Shown here piece after piece: positions 32,894-44,628 of a stretch of DNA of 64,000 nt. The translations under genes were made by a program, and so were the position numbers. Under the pieces are notes generated by a model, which had not been told where the DNA came from, did no database searches, and saw nothing but the letters and a program-made list of their open reading frames with translations. How positions within the stretch are numbered: position 1 is the first letter of the stretch; each line of letters begins with the position of its first letter. This DNA is from Gaeumannomyces sp. JS-464 (taxonomy: Eukaryota; Ascomycota; Sordariomycetes; Magnaporthales; Magnaporthaceae). Location: contig NGZR01000001.1 in the NCBI GenBank assembly GCA_002197995.1, positions 14,341,501-14,405,500 on the forward strand. The letters run 5' to 3'.

Positions 32894-33856
32894 GGGGCAG
32901 TTTGTTTTAATGTGGCCGATTTAGCCGCATTTAAAGCATTTCCCGTTTTTCAAGTTTTACTTTTGCTTTTTTACTGCCTTTATTGCTAATAAGCGGCTCC
33001 CGCATTAAGGTTTATAAGGTTTAAATGTATTTCATAAGCCGTAATAGGCTATTATTTAGCCTTTTTCTAGTTAGCTTTATTATTTTATACTACGTTTTTA
33101 AAACCATATCTTTTTTTTCTTATTATCGTTCGTACAGTTTATCGCTAATTCGAACCGCGTTTTTAACGTAATCCGTAAAAAACTTTGGGCGGTTTTGCTT
33201 TGCGAATTCGTTTTTACGTTTTCGCGTAACCCGTATAAAAGTGCAGTATTAACGTGGTATCGCTTTAGCTAAACTTGGTGTTAATCCGTTAAAAGTCCGC
33301 TGCATATTTAACTGCGGCTCCTCGCTATTTAAAGGCTAGTAGTTTTTTTCGGCAATTCGGGTTTCGTCGATTGTCCTAAACATTTCGCCGACTTTTTTTC
33401 CGAAGGTTTTAAAACTAGCGAAAATAATTTTGGGTAGCTTTTTAGCTATTTTCGTACTTTTTAAAGTAATCGTTTTAAATCGGCTAAAACCATTTTTTTA
33501 CTTTGCCGTTTAGCCTGGTAATAACCTAAGCGACTTTTTGCTTTTCGCTTACGAACTGTTGTTTGTAAAATTTAAAGTAGCTTTTACATTCGGTAAAAAA
33601 CGTTTTAAATTTGCCGTTTTCCTTTTCGTAAAAATCCGGGGACGAAAACTTGTACGTTCGTATTGCAATGGGTGCTTTAAAAGATATTAATTTCGTAGTA
33701 AGTTGCTTAACCTCGTTTTAGCTTTTGGCGATTTTAACCGTTATAAGTTTAAAAAAACTAGCCGTGTTAACGGTTTTATCGAGGTTGTATTTAACACCGT
33801 TAAAGGTAAAAACCGTGGTTTTTTTCCTTTTCGGGCTTTTTACTACTGCTTGCCAT
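32894..33856 (-). pseudogene. Gypsy A gag remnant with CCHC zinc knuckle
   Basis: It starts MASSSKKPEKEKN at 33856. Gag core segments FKTFFTECKSYFKFY and LNGKVKKWF are separated by mutation-made stops. Near the end is CFKCG-x-IGHIKTNCP, an intact C-x2-C-x4-H-x4-C knuckle (about 32895-32940). The same gag core is found in plus orientation at 45.8-45.9 and 53.95-54.4 kb (element F). Confidence 0.8.
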
Positions 33857-33905
33857 GGTTGCACTGTTCTTTTTTTAACGAAATGCTAAATAAAATTAGT
33901 TAAAA

Positions 33906-33976
33906 TGTTATAATTAAGGGTTTGCTTTTAGGGTAAAGCGTTTCGGAAAAGGTGTTAAAAATAGTATCGCTGGTTT
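33906..33976 (-). repeat. Gypsy A 5' LTR, distal piece
   Basis: First 71 bases of the right LTR, cut by Copia B. It ends with the target GGTTT (33972-33976). Confidence 0.9.
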
Positions 33977-34212
33977 TGTTAGTAGGAGTGGTACTCCTAT
34001 AGGCACGGAAATCTCCTAAAAGGAAAGAACAAAAATCTATAAATCTGGAACTGGTGTTTTTAGTAATGCATATCTGTGTAGAAATCTAGTTACAAAAAGG
34101 GGATCGCAAAATCCCCTTTTGTAGGCTCGTGGGAGCGCACGGCCCGTAAGCCTGCGGCTCCACGAAGCGTGGGCCCTTTCTAAATGCACGCGCTAAATCA
34201 CGTGGATTAACA
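33977..34212 (-). repeat. Copia B 3' LTR
   Basis: 236 bp. Near one end it carries a palindrome, TAGGAGT/ACTCCTA, and in the middle a hairpin AAAAGGGGAT/ATCCCCTTTT followed by a second inverted repeat around CTCGTGGGAGC/GCTCCACGA. It is less mutated than the partner LTR. Confidence 0.92.
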
Positions 34213-34739
34213 CTGGCAATTCTTTCTTTAAGCGCGTGCATCGGTAAATGCTCGTTTTCCAAATCCCGGGATTTTACAATACTAATAACAAAGGAATCCG
34301 GATCTGGTAACCTGCTTTAAAAACAAAGGAAAAAAGGGCAAAAGGATTGTGCTGGATATCGGTAAAGACTGTAAATAAGGACTGTAAATAGGAACAATAG
34401 GAAGTGGGGCAATGTTTGGTTAAACGCTCGTAGGATTAGGTGATGCCGGATTAAGTGCGCACAATAGCAGTAAATAAACTTAATAGAGATTTATTGGGCC
34501 GTGTGCGTGCTAATCGGTGTAATAGGAAGGAGCAAATCGGAAGGATAACTTAAAGGGCTTGGGATATTCTTAAAAGCCGTAGGCCTTAATCGTTGTAATT
34601 TGGAACTTAATCCTTACAACTATAAATATCGATATCCCCGCTACCTGCTTGCCGATCTTTACTTTACTGTTTTGCTGCTCGACTAATTACCGCGATAGTG
34701 TTCATTCGCTTTAAAGAAGCTGGCAAAGGCAAATCCGTT

Positions 34740-35440
34740 AAAAAAGGTTAAGTTGGCGTTAAAACGGTTCCAAATAGTAGCGTTAAAAAAACTCGTGCCA
34801 AAAAGGGAAAAGGCAAATCCCCTGCTCGCCCGCGCCCTGCAAAGGGCAAACAAAAATCGTTCCCATGCCTGAATTGCCTTAACTCTCTTTTGGCCGGCAA
34901 ATTCGATAAAATTAGGTGCTTTAACACCGAGCCGGTCGGCAACCGTTGCTGGTCTTATGCTTTTAGTTATTCGTGCCAGCCGGTGTAAATAATCTTTTAG
35001 GCCTTGGTTTGCTAATCTTTTGCGCTAACGACCGGTAGTTTTAAAATCGCAATAGCTCCAGCCAAAAAGTTTATAATTAAATATTTCCGCGAAACTACTG
35101 TTAATAAAGTATAATGGCTAATTTTTTATTTAGCTGCTTCAGTGCTTTGTTAACCATGCTTTGGCTATTCCTAAGATTTCGCGAAATGGCGCACCACTAC
35201 CAAATGCATAATCCTTTTTAAAAAGGAGGAACAAGCCGGTAAGGTTAACGCTAATTTTATTAAAATAAGTGCTGCTAAGCGGAAAGCGGCGGGCCGCGCT
35301 GCCGTTTAGCGTATGTTTAATGCGGCGTTTCTAAAAGCAAAGGACAATTTGTTTAAAGCTTTTAACGATAATAAAAATAAGGACGAAAAGATGGCTAAGG
35401 AGGGAAAAAAGGATAAAGGTGCTAATAATATCGATAAATA
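34740..35440 (+). pseudogene. Antisense accessory frame of Copia B, basic with Cys-rich motif
   Basis: It lies opposite to pol, between reverse transcriptase/RNase H and the 3' LTR. It has a basic stretch (KKTRAKKGKGKSPARPRPAK), then PCLNCLNSLLAGKFDKIRCF and NRCWSYAFSYSC: spaced Cys pairs that suggest a zinc-binding module, with Tyr probably replacing a Cys by C/G-to-T/A change. A downstream Lys/Ala-rich segment (FLKAKDNLFKAFNDNKNKDE) follows after stops. The same frame recurs in the second B copy at about 62.38-62.60 kb, so it belongs to the element. Confidence 0.55.
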
Positions 35441-36199
35441 AGCTAGTAATATGTCCGGCAATAGTAAAGGTTTTTCCTAAAGTTTAGGATGGTCGTTCGT
35501 GGGATCGTTTTCCGGTTGTTTTGGCGTTTTAGTAATTTCGTTTTTTTTAGTTACATCGTTAGCCATTTTTAAGTTATAACAAATCGATTTTAACCGCTTT
35601 TTTCGCTTTTTTTTATTGTTTTTCGCGCTTTATTTAACCCTCGATTCGTACCGTTATCGTATTACTTGTAACTAAATTTTCCAAAGTTTTATTTAGCTAA
35701 TTTTTGGTTATCGCGTTTGCTGGATTATTTAATCTGCGATTTAGCGGATTTCGTCGATTTCGCGGCTTTCGTAGGATTTCCTAAATGCCATAATATTAAT
35801 TATAAGCCTTTTTTCCGCTATTATGCCTAATTATACGAGGTATTAATATAGCGAAAAGCTATCGGTGCAAATTATTAACTTCGGGGCTTTTTAGTTTAGC
35901 TTTTTAAAAATCGTTACGAACGTTAAATTAAAAACGTAAGCTGCATTAAACCCGCTAACCATCCCGTAAATTTACTTGCGAAAACGCTTTTCGTAACCCT
36001 TTTGCATTTAACTAACGTTAATGCAAAATGTTCCCGATTAGTTAAAAGCTGGTTTTTTAATCGTCGGATTTTTTATTGCCTAGTACAATTACGAACCCGA
36101 TTTGTAAATTTAAATTTGGATTGTTTGCGAATAATCCGTCCACGAAAGCGTAAAGGTTGGTTTTTTGCAAATCTAATAGAACGTATTTTAATCCTTTTT

Positions 36200-37100
36200 A
36201 TGCGTTGTCGATTTGCCATTTAATCCTTTTATTTAGCTTAACCACGTCCTTTTATCCCGGGTTTTTAGCTTGCGCCGCTACGGAATAGTCGAATGCGGCT
36301 TCCGGTTGGCATATGAAATTAATATATGCGTTTTAAACTTTTTAAACGATATACTTATAGCTTAGGCTTTTTAAATCGATTTTTATTAGTTCGAGCTTTT
36401 TACTTTGTTTTTTTTATCGAATTTCGAGCCTATAATTTCCTATTAGGATTTTGCACCCGTTAAAGTCGGCTTCGTTTCCCGGCTTAAAAATCGATCTCGG
36501 TTTTGCACGAAAGCCTATTTCCTGGATCGCTAATTTTTTTTTATTAAAAAGTCCGGATTTCCAAAATTTAAAGTGTCGTTTATTTACATGCCTACGATTT
36601 TAAAGCTTTATCCGCTTTTCGAAATAAGCAAATAAAGATCGTAGCTCGACGTTTAGCAATTTAAGCGCTCCTTATAGTGCTTTTAGTAAGTAACGAACCA
36701 GTGCAAACCTAATTCCGCGATCCCGTAAAAGGGCTTAATTACTTTAAGCAACGTGCCCGGTTTAAACCATATTAACAACTTTTTAAATAAGCGCAGGAAA
36801 ACGTCTTTTTGTAATTTTAATTCCGATTGGGTGTACGTTTGGCTAATATTTCGGATTATTAAATTAAATTTTATAAGCGTAAGTAATAGTGCGATCGTTA
36901 GGATTAATCGTTAGCTGTATTTTATAATCGTGGGAAATTGCGTAAAAATGTTGTATTTTTTCTTATTATTATATTTTGTGGCTATAAGTTTCGATTTTTT
37001 AAAAGGCTTTAAGGTTTGCCCTTTTACCTCGTTTACAATCCGTAATCCAAAAATCGTGGCTCCGTTAAAAGTTTTTTTGGTAATCGGTTTAATCATTTTA
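36200..37100 (-). pseudogene. Copia B reverse transcriptase remnant
   Basis: The open part 36911-37096 reads GLRIVNEVKGQTLKPFKKSK, then LIATKYNNKKKYNIFTQFPT. This matches the Copia reverse-transcriptase entry motif (K-x-R-x-V ... A-x-x-x ... Q-x-P-T). Downstream frames are broken, and the left boundary is approximate. Confidence 0.75.
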
Positions 37101-37499
37101 ACGCCGATAAATGCGTCCAGTTTTTATTGGGTTAACTATTTAAATGGTGGACCGGGAGCTGTGATTTTGCCTTTTTATTTAAGTCGGATCGCTAACTGGT
37201 AAAATTGGTGCTTTTTAGCGTTTAAAAACGTCGTATGCATTTGCCGAAAGCTTCGTTTTACTATAACTGCTGGTTATGCGTTTTTGCAAAGGCGACTTCG
37301 TTTATTAGGGACTTTAAGTGATACCGTAATTTTAAACAAAATGGTTGTTTAATTTTAAAGGTTTTTATTTTGCTATTTTGCGGCCTTTTTTTCGGGGGTT
37401 TCCTTCGGCGTTTTGGCTGTTCGGGTTTAAAGTACTCGAAAAGTGCTAGCTGCTTTTCGGATTTTTACACGATAGGTTTTTTTGCTTTATGGTAAGGTT

Positions 37500-38500
37500 T
37501 AACCATTGTGCTTTTAAAAGTCGCGTTGCCGTTAATCGTTTTTACCGTAACTAACGTGTTTGTTATAAATAGGACCTTATACGGGCCTTACCATTCGTTT
37601 TTTTCCCGGAATACCAAAACTTCGCTTCCTAAAGTTAAAAAGCTCGGAAGCATTCGTTTTATGTTCGGTCCGTTGCGTGCAGCTAATGCTTTTTGCATAC
37701 GTTGCTTATCGTATAGGATCCGGATTTTTGCCATGGTTTTCCTAATTGCAGCGGCTTTTTATATTTGGGTTTGTAAAGGTGGCGATTCGTTATTAATTTA
37801 AAGCATTGCTTTAAAAACGAGCAGTGTAAGGACAAGTCCGTCGGGGCCGGCCGTGTCGTTTACGGCTTTTACTGCTCCTTAAAGCACCGATTTAAAGTGC
37901 ATAGTTGGGCATTTTTATCGGATAATATTAAAGGCCCGGCGTAAAGGGGCGTAATATCTTTTAATTTTGCCGATTAACCAATGCGCTTCGATTGGGACCT
38001 GCTTATAAGTAATCCTAAAAAGCTTTATTTCCGCTTAAAATTCGCTCGCGGTAAAGTTAATACCGGTATCGTAAGAAATTACGTTAAAAGGCTTTAAATA
38101 AACGTCGATCCAGCACCGTTTAAAAGCTTCCCACGTTTTTTTTGCCGATATGTTTTTAAAAAGCGCTGTAATATTAAAAGCTATGCTTATATCGATTACG
38201 TAAAAGATTGGCTTGTAATTAATGTAAAACACGTTTGTAATTATTTCGTGGTTAAAATCGATATCGTTTTAAAGTTTAAATCGAAAGCGTTATAGTGTAA
38301 AACCTTTTTTTAATAAAAATGGCACATTCGGTTAATTATTGCGAAAGCGTCGCGATTAGCTTCGTGCTTTACACGTTTTAAAACGTTCCAAAGTTTATCG
38401 ACAAATGGGTGCCTAAAGCGCTTATACACGCGCTTTAGCTTAGCTTTCGTAAGGAAAACTGCTCCCGCGATTTTTGTTTCCGTTATAAAGCTAACTGCCG
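37500..38500 (-). pseudogene. Copia B integrase remnant
   Basis: The open piece 38035-38232 reads YVIDISIAFNITALFKNISA, TWEAFKRCWIDVY and DTGINFTASEF, the DDE core around the second catalytic Asp. Leftwards comes the C-terminal part EVLVFREKNEWYGPYKVLFI and STMVKPY, the GPY/F-like module of these elements. Confidence 0.8.
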
Positions 38501-40585
38501 TTATAACGTAGGTAACGTCGTCGAGAAAAAACTAAGGGTGGCCGTGTTTTTTTATAATTGGGACGCGCGTACCGTCGTTTTTTATAAATTCGTTGCGCGT
38601 GTTATTTAAATAAACGTGCAATGCATTTATATTTGCAAAGCATAGCCAAAAAAAAGGTCGAAGTTAGAACTATAAAAAACGTGATTTAACCGATTGGGGT
38701 TGGAATAGTGATTTTTCCGGTGCTGGAAACAGCTTTTCCTAATTCGAAAATTACGCGTTTTTTATGCCCGTTTATATTAACGACGAGATTTGGCTTGTGG
38801 CGTTGGAATGCGTGGATTTAACCCTTTCCGGCCGTAAAGGTTATTACTGTACCTGTATTCGAAAAGATCTTTTGCTATTACTTAATGCCTCGGATTTTGT
38901 GTTAAACCAATATTTAATCCGCAAAAACATAGGAATAAGGCTTGCCAAATCCCGAGTTTTAACGCCTATAAATGCGGTGGGTAAAAGCCTTTTTAATTAG
39001 GTATGCGGCCGTAGCGAAGGTTATAAAATAGCTGCTTTTATAATCCTCCTTTTCCTTTATTTTTTAATCGTTAAAATTAAAAGATGGTTATTCCTCCTCG
39101 TCGATGCTTTCGGGCTCCACTAATGCGAGGAATTGGGTATACCTTTTACGTGGTTTGTTTTATGCCTTTTTTTATGCTTTTTACTGTTTTTCGAATCGTC
39201 GTTTTTTTTAAAAAAGTGGCGTGTCGATTTGCAATCCGGCCTTTTGCAAATCCAGCAACCGCGTATATATGGGCGTGGACGGGGATTTAATCGAAAGGAT
39301 TTAGGTTTATATGCTCGGTTTTAACTTCCATTATTTTTTGCGATCCTTATAATTTTTAAATTTCCGTTCCACAAAATGGATGCCGGGGGTGCGTGCGTTT
39401 TCCTCCATTTGCAAAATGCTTTTAATTGGGAAAATAGGCTTTTAAAAGTCCGGCTAGGATTTATAAAAACGGTTTTAAACTTCGGCACGCTTTAAATTGC
39501 CCGTAAAGTGCTCGTAATAAGCTAGTTTTCGTTTTAGTAAAACGGGCCGAAAGCGCGTTAATAAGCTTATAATTTATCCAAAAGGCTTGCAAAACTTCCA
39601 TGTTGGATTTGCCTATTTAGCGATTTTTAAACGGACTGTTTGGAAAGTAATCGAGCTTTAATCCGTATAATACAGTAATCGGTTAACCTCGGTGTTAAAA
39701 TGCTTTTTAAAAATTATGTAAATTTTTCGAAAAGTAAAGCTAATACCGATATATCGGGTGTACCATTACTTGGTTTTACTTTAAAATGCTAAAGGAAAAA
39801 TCGCATAAGCTGTGAAATGGTATTTCGAGGGTTTCGCATATGGTTGCGAAAATAAAATCTTATCGTCCAAAATATCGTATGGATTACCGGAATAGCTGTA
39901 TTTTTTGTCCTACGCGTTTTGGAATGCCTTTATTAAGCTCCTATTAACGGTGGCGTTAAACACCTTTTTAAAGGGAGTTGCTTATACCGGGATTTCGCAC
40001 GTGTCGGGGTTCCGTATTAAAGGCGTAAAGTTGTTACAGTGTTGTGCTTTTTCGATCGGTGGAATGGATTTTCCGTAATCCTTTTGTTGCATGTATTGGT
40101 CGAAGTGGGATCCTAATATACGGTGGTTTTGGGGATCGGGCAAAGCTAGAAATTGATTAACCGGGGGCGTTTGTGGATTTGCAAATTGGCTAGTTAAAGG
40201 TGCAAATTGGCGGGCCGGGGGTGCTTAGGGAACTGCCGATGGCTAAGTGGTAAAAGCCGCCGATTTGGTAAAGGAATGGCTAGGGGATCGATGCGCTTTT
40301 TAGTACGAGTGTTTTTATGGAAGGGGGAAATGGGTATCGTATTCGTAAAAAAGGTTTAAAAAGTATTTTCGGAAGCGTACGGATTTTTAGGCCGCCGGTT
40401 AATAATCCCTGGATTTATTTCGGCCAATTTCCCGTTTAATTGTGGTTTTATTTGGGAAAAAAACGCGGCGTGTTTTTTTGGAGCATCCGGAGCGTCGTTT
40501 AAATAACTGTTTGGTTGGGACTCGTGCGATTTTGGGAAGTAAAGGGCTGTAATCCGGTTAATGGGGTTGTTCCAAAAACTAACTC

Positions 40586-40801
40586 CTATTGCATAACCTG
40601 TATAAGTCTTTCGTTAAGCTTCCTTTTAGGCGGACCAAGGACTGGGATCCCGTGATTTTCCAAATGCTTGCGGAAAACTCGAGCGAATCCGTTAATCGAG
40701 TTTTCGAAGTGCGTTGCTTCCCACCTTTCGTAATCCTCGAGTACGTCGCTTAGGAGGTTATTGCTATGCGTGTTTCCGTATAAAAGCAGTGTTTTAAACA
40801 T
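40586..40801 (-). pseudogene. Copia B gag-like remnant
   Basis: It includes LEDYERWEATHFENSINGFA and PPKRKLNERLIQVMQ, resembling the N-terminal gag segment of fungal Copia elements. It lies just inside the 5' LTR on the coding strand, as expected. Open for 71 codons. Confidence 0.6.
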
Positions 40802-41310
40802 CCATACGTTCCGGCGAGCAATGGAAATTTCGTTAGGTAATCCTCCGAAGCTGTAAAAGGGGCTTGTTAAAAGGGGATGTTAATGTTTTGCCAAAAACTT
40901 GGGGAGGTTGTATAATAAAAGCGTGCTTTTTGTAATTATACGTTGCTTATCGCTAAGCTCCTCCGCTTATTGCTCCGAAATGTCGGACATGTTATCGGTA
41001 GGGGTTAACGAGCAATATCGTTTGGGTAATCGATTTAAAGTCCAATCGCTTGCTTTAGGAAGGTGCTTAAGGGATTACGTAACGCCCTTTTTACAGTTAT
41101 TTAAATTTTACAAACAAAGGTTTAATCGCCTGCTTTAAAAAGGTGCTTTTGTTGTTCGATTAACTCGTGTGTAACGCGTTACCGAGCAGTAAATACAATT
41201 CCTTTGCTTTTAGGCTTTTCCGTTTAACCTAATCGCTTTAAAAAAAGGTATCGAACGGTTAAACCTTTTATTTGCTTATTTGTGTTGCCTTTTTAAGCAA
41301 CACTAATTAG

Positions 41311-41545
41311 TGTTGGTAGGAGTGGTACTTTTGTAAGCACGGAGATTCCTAAAAGGAAAGAATAAAGATTTATAAATTTGGAATTGGTGTTTTTAGTGAT
41401 GCATATTTGTGTAGGAATTTAGTTATAAGAAGGGGATCGTAAGATCCTTTTTTGTAGGCTCGTAAAAGCGCACGGCCCGTAGGCCTGCGGCTTTACGAGG
41501 CGTGGGCCCTTTTTGGATGCACGCGTTAGATTACGTGGATTAACA
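41311..41545 (-). repeat. Copia B 5' LTR
   Basis: Partner of 33977-34212. Differences are nearly all C-to-T or G-to-A, while CpG sites are retained. Confidence 0.92.
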
Positions 41546-41959
41546 GGTTTGGTAAATAGAGGAATACGTAACTTAAAAGGATAATTTAATTGCTTGCTTT
41601 AGGAAATGCTTAAAAGCTAATTTAAATTGATTAATATTAAAGCTTTAATTAAAACTACCGGAAATAAAAAGCAATCCACTTTTTATATACACGCTGTTTT
41701 TTTCTTTAGTAGTTTTAAATTTGTGGCTTTATTTTTAGGCTATTATAAAATTTTAAATCCCTTTTAAATTTGTCGCTTTATCTTTGGGTTATTATAAATT
41801 TATAAATCCTTTTTAGATTTGTCGTTTTGTTTTTAGGCTATTATAAATTTATAAATCCTTTTTGGGTTACGTAACTTTACGTGTTTTAATGCGAAGCAAG
41901 GGTACCATTTGGGCCCCTCCTCGTCCTACTGCCCGGGGATTTGCATGCTGGTCGTAACG
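41546..41959 (-). repeat. Gypsy A 5' LTR, proximal piece
   Basis: Continues the LTR interrupted at 33976, beginning with the second copy of GGTTT. It aligns with 27127-27538, and ends CTGGTCGTAACG followed by the TSD CCCGC. Confidence 0.9.
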
Positions 41960-42370
41960 CCCGCTTACTAGCCGGCTTTACAGCTAACTTTTAAATTTTA
42001 GTTAAAATTCCGGAAAAACGGCAAGCCTAAGCTAATAACTAAACGGGTTTTAACATACGGAAAGCCCTCGCCGATAATAAGGACTTACCGTTTATTACAG
42101 CGAACGTTTTAAAAGCTTACCAAATCCTAACAGGATTTGTGTTAAAAGTTATAACAGCGAATATATAAAACCGGCTGTTATAATATCGTGCGAAGTTAAA
42201 CCGGCTATATAACGCTAAAAAGGTCGAAAAGTTTAAAATTTAACTTAACTACGCGATTTCCAAGTGCTTTACGGCTTTAATAAACGGCTTAAAATAAAAG
42301 GTTTTAATTACGAAAAAACTGGTTTAAAAGGAAATAAAAACCCAAATAAAATGCAAACCGGTAAACGTTA
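41960..42370. other. AT-rich DNA between Gypsy A and a Pogo element
   Basis: No recognisable coding or repeat identity. Mutated like its neighbours, so probably an older repeat. Confidence 0.35.
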
Positions 42371-44474
42371 ACGTGGTTTACAAGCGAGCGAAACACATAA
42401 GCGAGCGAAACACCCGAACCCGGCTTTCGAACAATCGGCGCGCATGCTAACCCAATAACGCCAAAAATCCATTTAAACTATTCGGAATTATATATATTAA
42501 ACATTTTTACTTCCTTTTAATAAGTGCGCGCATTATGTCCGGTTTTGCCGCACGTGTTATATCGCCGACGAGTTGTCGTCGCCCTTTTTTTTTAACTTTT
42601 ATAATCGCGCATTTTTTACTATAGCTATCCATTTAACTCCTATTGGTTTAAAACATTTCGTACCTCGTTTATAATAAGTAACCCTTTTAATCGCACACTT
42701 GTTTTTTTTAGCCTTTCAGCGTTTGCTTAATGCTTTATTCGCTTTTCGTAGTTTAAAGCACTTTTTTTCCAAAAGGTTAACCCGATGCATAATTGCTTTG
42801 GCCTTTTTCGTTAACTGGTTTACAACCGTTAATATGGGTGTTAAAAAACTGCTCCGGTAATTGGAAATCCAAGTGTTAATATATTCGGATTGTAAAATTA
42901 CGTTTTTAACTGTTTAAAGCGTTTTAAAAGTTTAAAATTCGGCATTATTTAAAAGCTTTTTCGAGGGAGTTAAAATCCGTAACTTTACATCCAGCTTTTT
43001 TAAAATTAAATCCGGATTAGAAAAAGCAAAGCTAGCTTTTTAAAAACCTTTTTAAATGTTTTTTTCGGTTATAAAGTTTAAAAATGCCGCTTTAAACGCC
43101 AAAAGGAACTCGACTTTAATTACGTAATTAACGTGCAACCTTATTAAATTTTCGATTTATTAACCGTACGCCTTTTTTAACGGGTTAAAACACTTAACGT
43201 TAAACGGCTAAAAAAAATAAAACGAATATAAAAGCATACAAAGCGTAATAATGTTATGTTTTTAGCAATAAAGCTCGAAATTCGTCGAATAATAGCTTTT
43301 GTGGCCGTTTAGCATTAACAAACGATAAAACCCCGTAAAACGAGCTATAATGTGTTTATTGAAATGCCGAATTCATTTTAAGCTAAATTCGTTCGTAATC
43401 CACCCGTTAACGCTTATTACAATAACCTAATTACGTAAAAAGTCGGTTTTTAAATACCAATTAGCTAAATAATACTGCTTTTTAACGATAATAAAAAAAA
43501 ACCGTTTAACCGTAACAATTAACCTTTTAAATAATTATAACCCATTTCCGGTTGCCAAACTAAACTAGCTTTGCTTTACCACGGCTTTTCGACGTTGTAA
43601 TAACCATAACGGCGGCGATTATACTTATAAAAAGCCGGTTTCGTCGAAATTATAAATATCGTTATTTTAAATGCTATATTTGGCTATAATATTCCGTATA
43701 AAGTTAAACTATGCAAAAACGAGCTTGGGATTTTCGCATTTAGCTTTTTAGTAGTTATACTTTTAAATTTAACGCGTGCTAAGCTTTACGCGGCGTTTAA
43801 CGAAATTCGCGACCCAGTTTTTACTAATAACGCTCGCGTCGCGTTCGGCGAGTAATCGATTAGTTATATTTTTAACACTAAAAGGCCGGGAAGGAAATGC
43901 GCGAAAATCCAGCTTAAATATGTATTTAACAAGCGCTTTTTTTTCGAAATCCGTTAATTTTTGTTAATCCACGTAATTAGCGCGTGCACCGGGATAAACT
44001 TTACACTTCGTAAAGTAACGGGCTTAAAGCCCGTGCGCTTTTACGAGCTTATAAAAGGGGATTTTAAAATCCCTTTTTTGTAATTAAATTCCTTTTTAAA
44101 ACATGCATTAATATAAACACTAGTACCAGATTTATAAATTTTTATTTCTTTTTTTTTTTTTGGAAATTTCCGTGCTTATAAAAGTAACACTCCTATTAAC
44201 AATTTCCGTAATTTAGGCATACTATCGCGTTAAGCAAGTCGGCCGCGCTTTCGATAAGCGAAACTGGTAAACGCGACGTTGTAAAGCTTTGCAGCAATTC
44301 GAATGCTTAAATTGGGGTTTTTTTATAAAGCTTAAAAAGCGAAAATCATTCGGCTTTTTTTATTTTGTTTTGCTATGTTTATGTGTAAAGGAATTAATCG
44401 CGAAAAATTATGTGTCGCGTTAACGCGTTTAGTGTTTCGCTCGCTTATATGTTTCGCTCGCTTATAAACCACGT
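42371..44474 (-). mobile_element. Pogo/Fot1-type DNA transposon, minus strand, with solo LTR inside
   Basis: Terminal inverted repeats start ACGTGGTTTA at each end and contain a doubled sub-repeat AAGCGAGCGAAACA (42382-42412 and mirrored at 44430-44465). TA flanks both ends (42369-42370 and 44475-44476). Without the inserted LTR the length is about 1.86 kb. The minus strand encodes the transposase C-terminus with a basic KRRRAKK-like region and a knuckle read as NTCGKTGHNAR near 42545-42590. The N-terminal HTH and DDE parts are shredded by stops. Confidence 0.85.
43962..44201 (-). mobile_element. B-type solo LTR in reverse orientation
   Basis: Starts TGTTAATCCACG and ends CTCCTATTAACA, the reverse complement of the Copia B LTR, with no internal sequence. 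Flanks ATTTT and ATTTC agree in four of five bases; the difference is C/T. Confidence 0.88.
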
Positions 44475-44628
44475 TAAGCTTTTTAAAATAAGCGTAAATT
44501 ACTAAAGGCGTATAACGTAAACTATATCTTTTTATACGTTTGTAGCCCCGTTTAAATTTTAGGGTATCACTTTTTTTCGCGTTTTATTAAGCATTACTCA
44601 CTTGTAACGCAATATTCCCCCGGCTGCT

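Larger units (their letters stand above)
33977..41545 (-). mobile_element. Copia B, LTR retrotransposon inserted in the Gypsy A LTR
   Basis: LTRs at 33977-34212 and 41311-41545 (about 236 bp) start TGTTRG and end GATTAACA. GGTTT is duplicated on both sides (33972-33976 and 41546-41550), and the intact A LTR has a single GGTTT at the matching place near 27131. Coding is on the minus strand: a gag-like segment at about 40.5-40.8 kb, integrase 37.5-38.5 kb, then reverse transcriptase 36.2-37.1 kb. Integrase upstream of reverse transcriptase is the Ty1/Copia order. An additional frame lies on the opposite strand next to the 3' LTR. All frames are broken by RIP-like mutation. Confidence 0.92.
27058..41959 (-). 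mobile_element. Gypsy A, chromodomain-type LTR retrotransposon, complete but dead, interrupted by Copia B
   Basis: LTRs lie at 27058-27538 and, split, at 33906-33976 plus 41546-41959. They start TGTTAC and end GTAACA (GTAACG on the right). CCCGC flanks both ends (27053-27057 and 41960-41964), a perfect 5-bp TSD. Without the insert the element is about 7.3 kb. Coding runs on the minus strand: gag from about 33856, CCHC knuckle about 32895-32940, reverse transcriptase 30.3-30.9 kb, integrase about 29.2-29.5 kb, chromodomain 28377-28571, then an antisense reading frame and the 3' LTR. All pol frames are broken by TAA/TAG. The chromodomain suggests that the intact family targets heterochromatin. 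Confidence 0.92.

Noticed and set aside
36930..37202. 90-codon hydrophobic plus-strand frame (membrane-protein-like)
   Set aside because: Antisense shadow of the Copia B reverse transcriptase; hydrophobicity comes from T-rich reverse strands of Lys/Asn-rich mutated coding DNA.
37508..37801. 97-codon plus-strand frame
   Set aside because: Antisense shadow of the Copia B integrase C-terminus, which is clearly readable on the minus strand.
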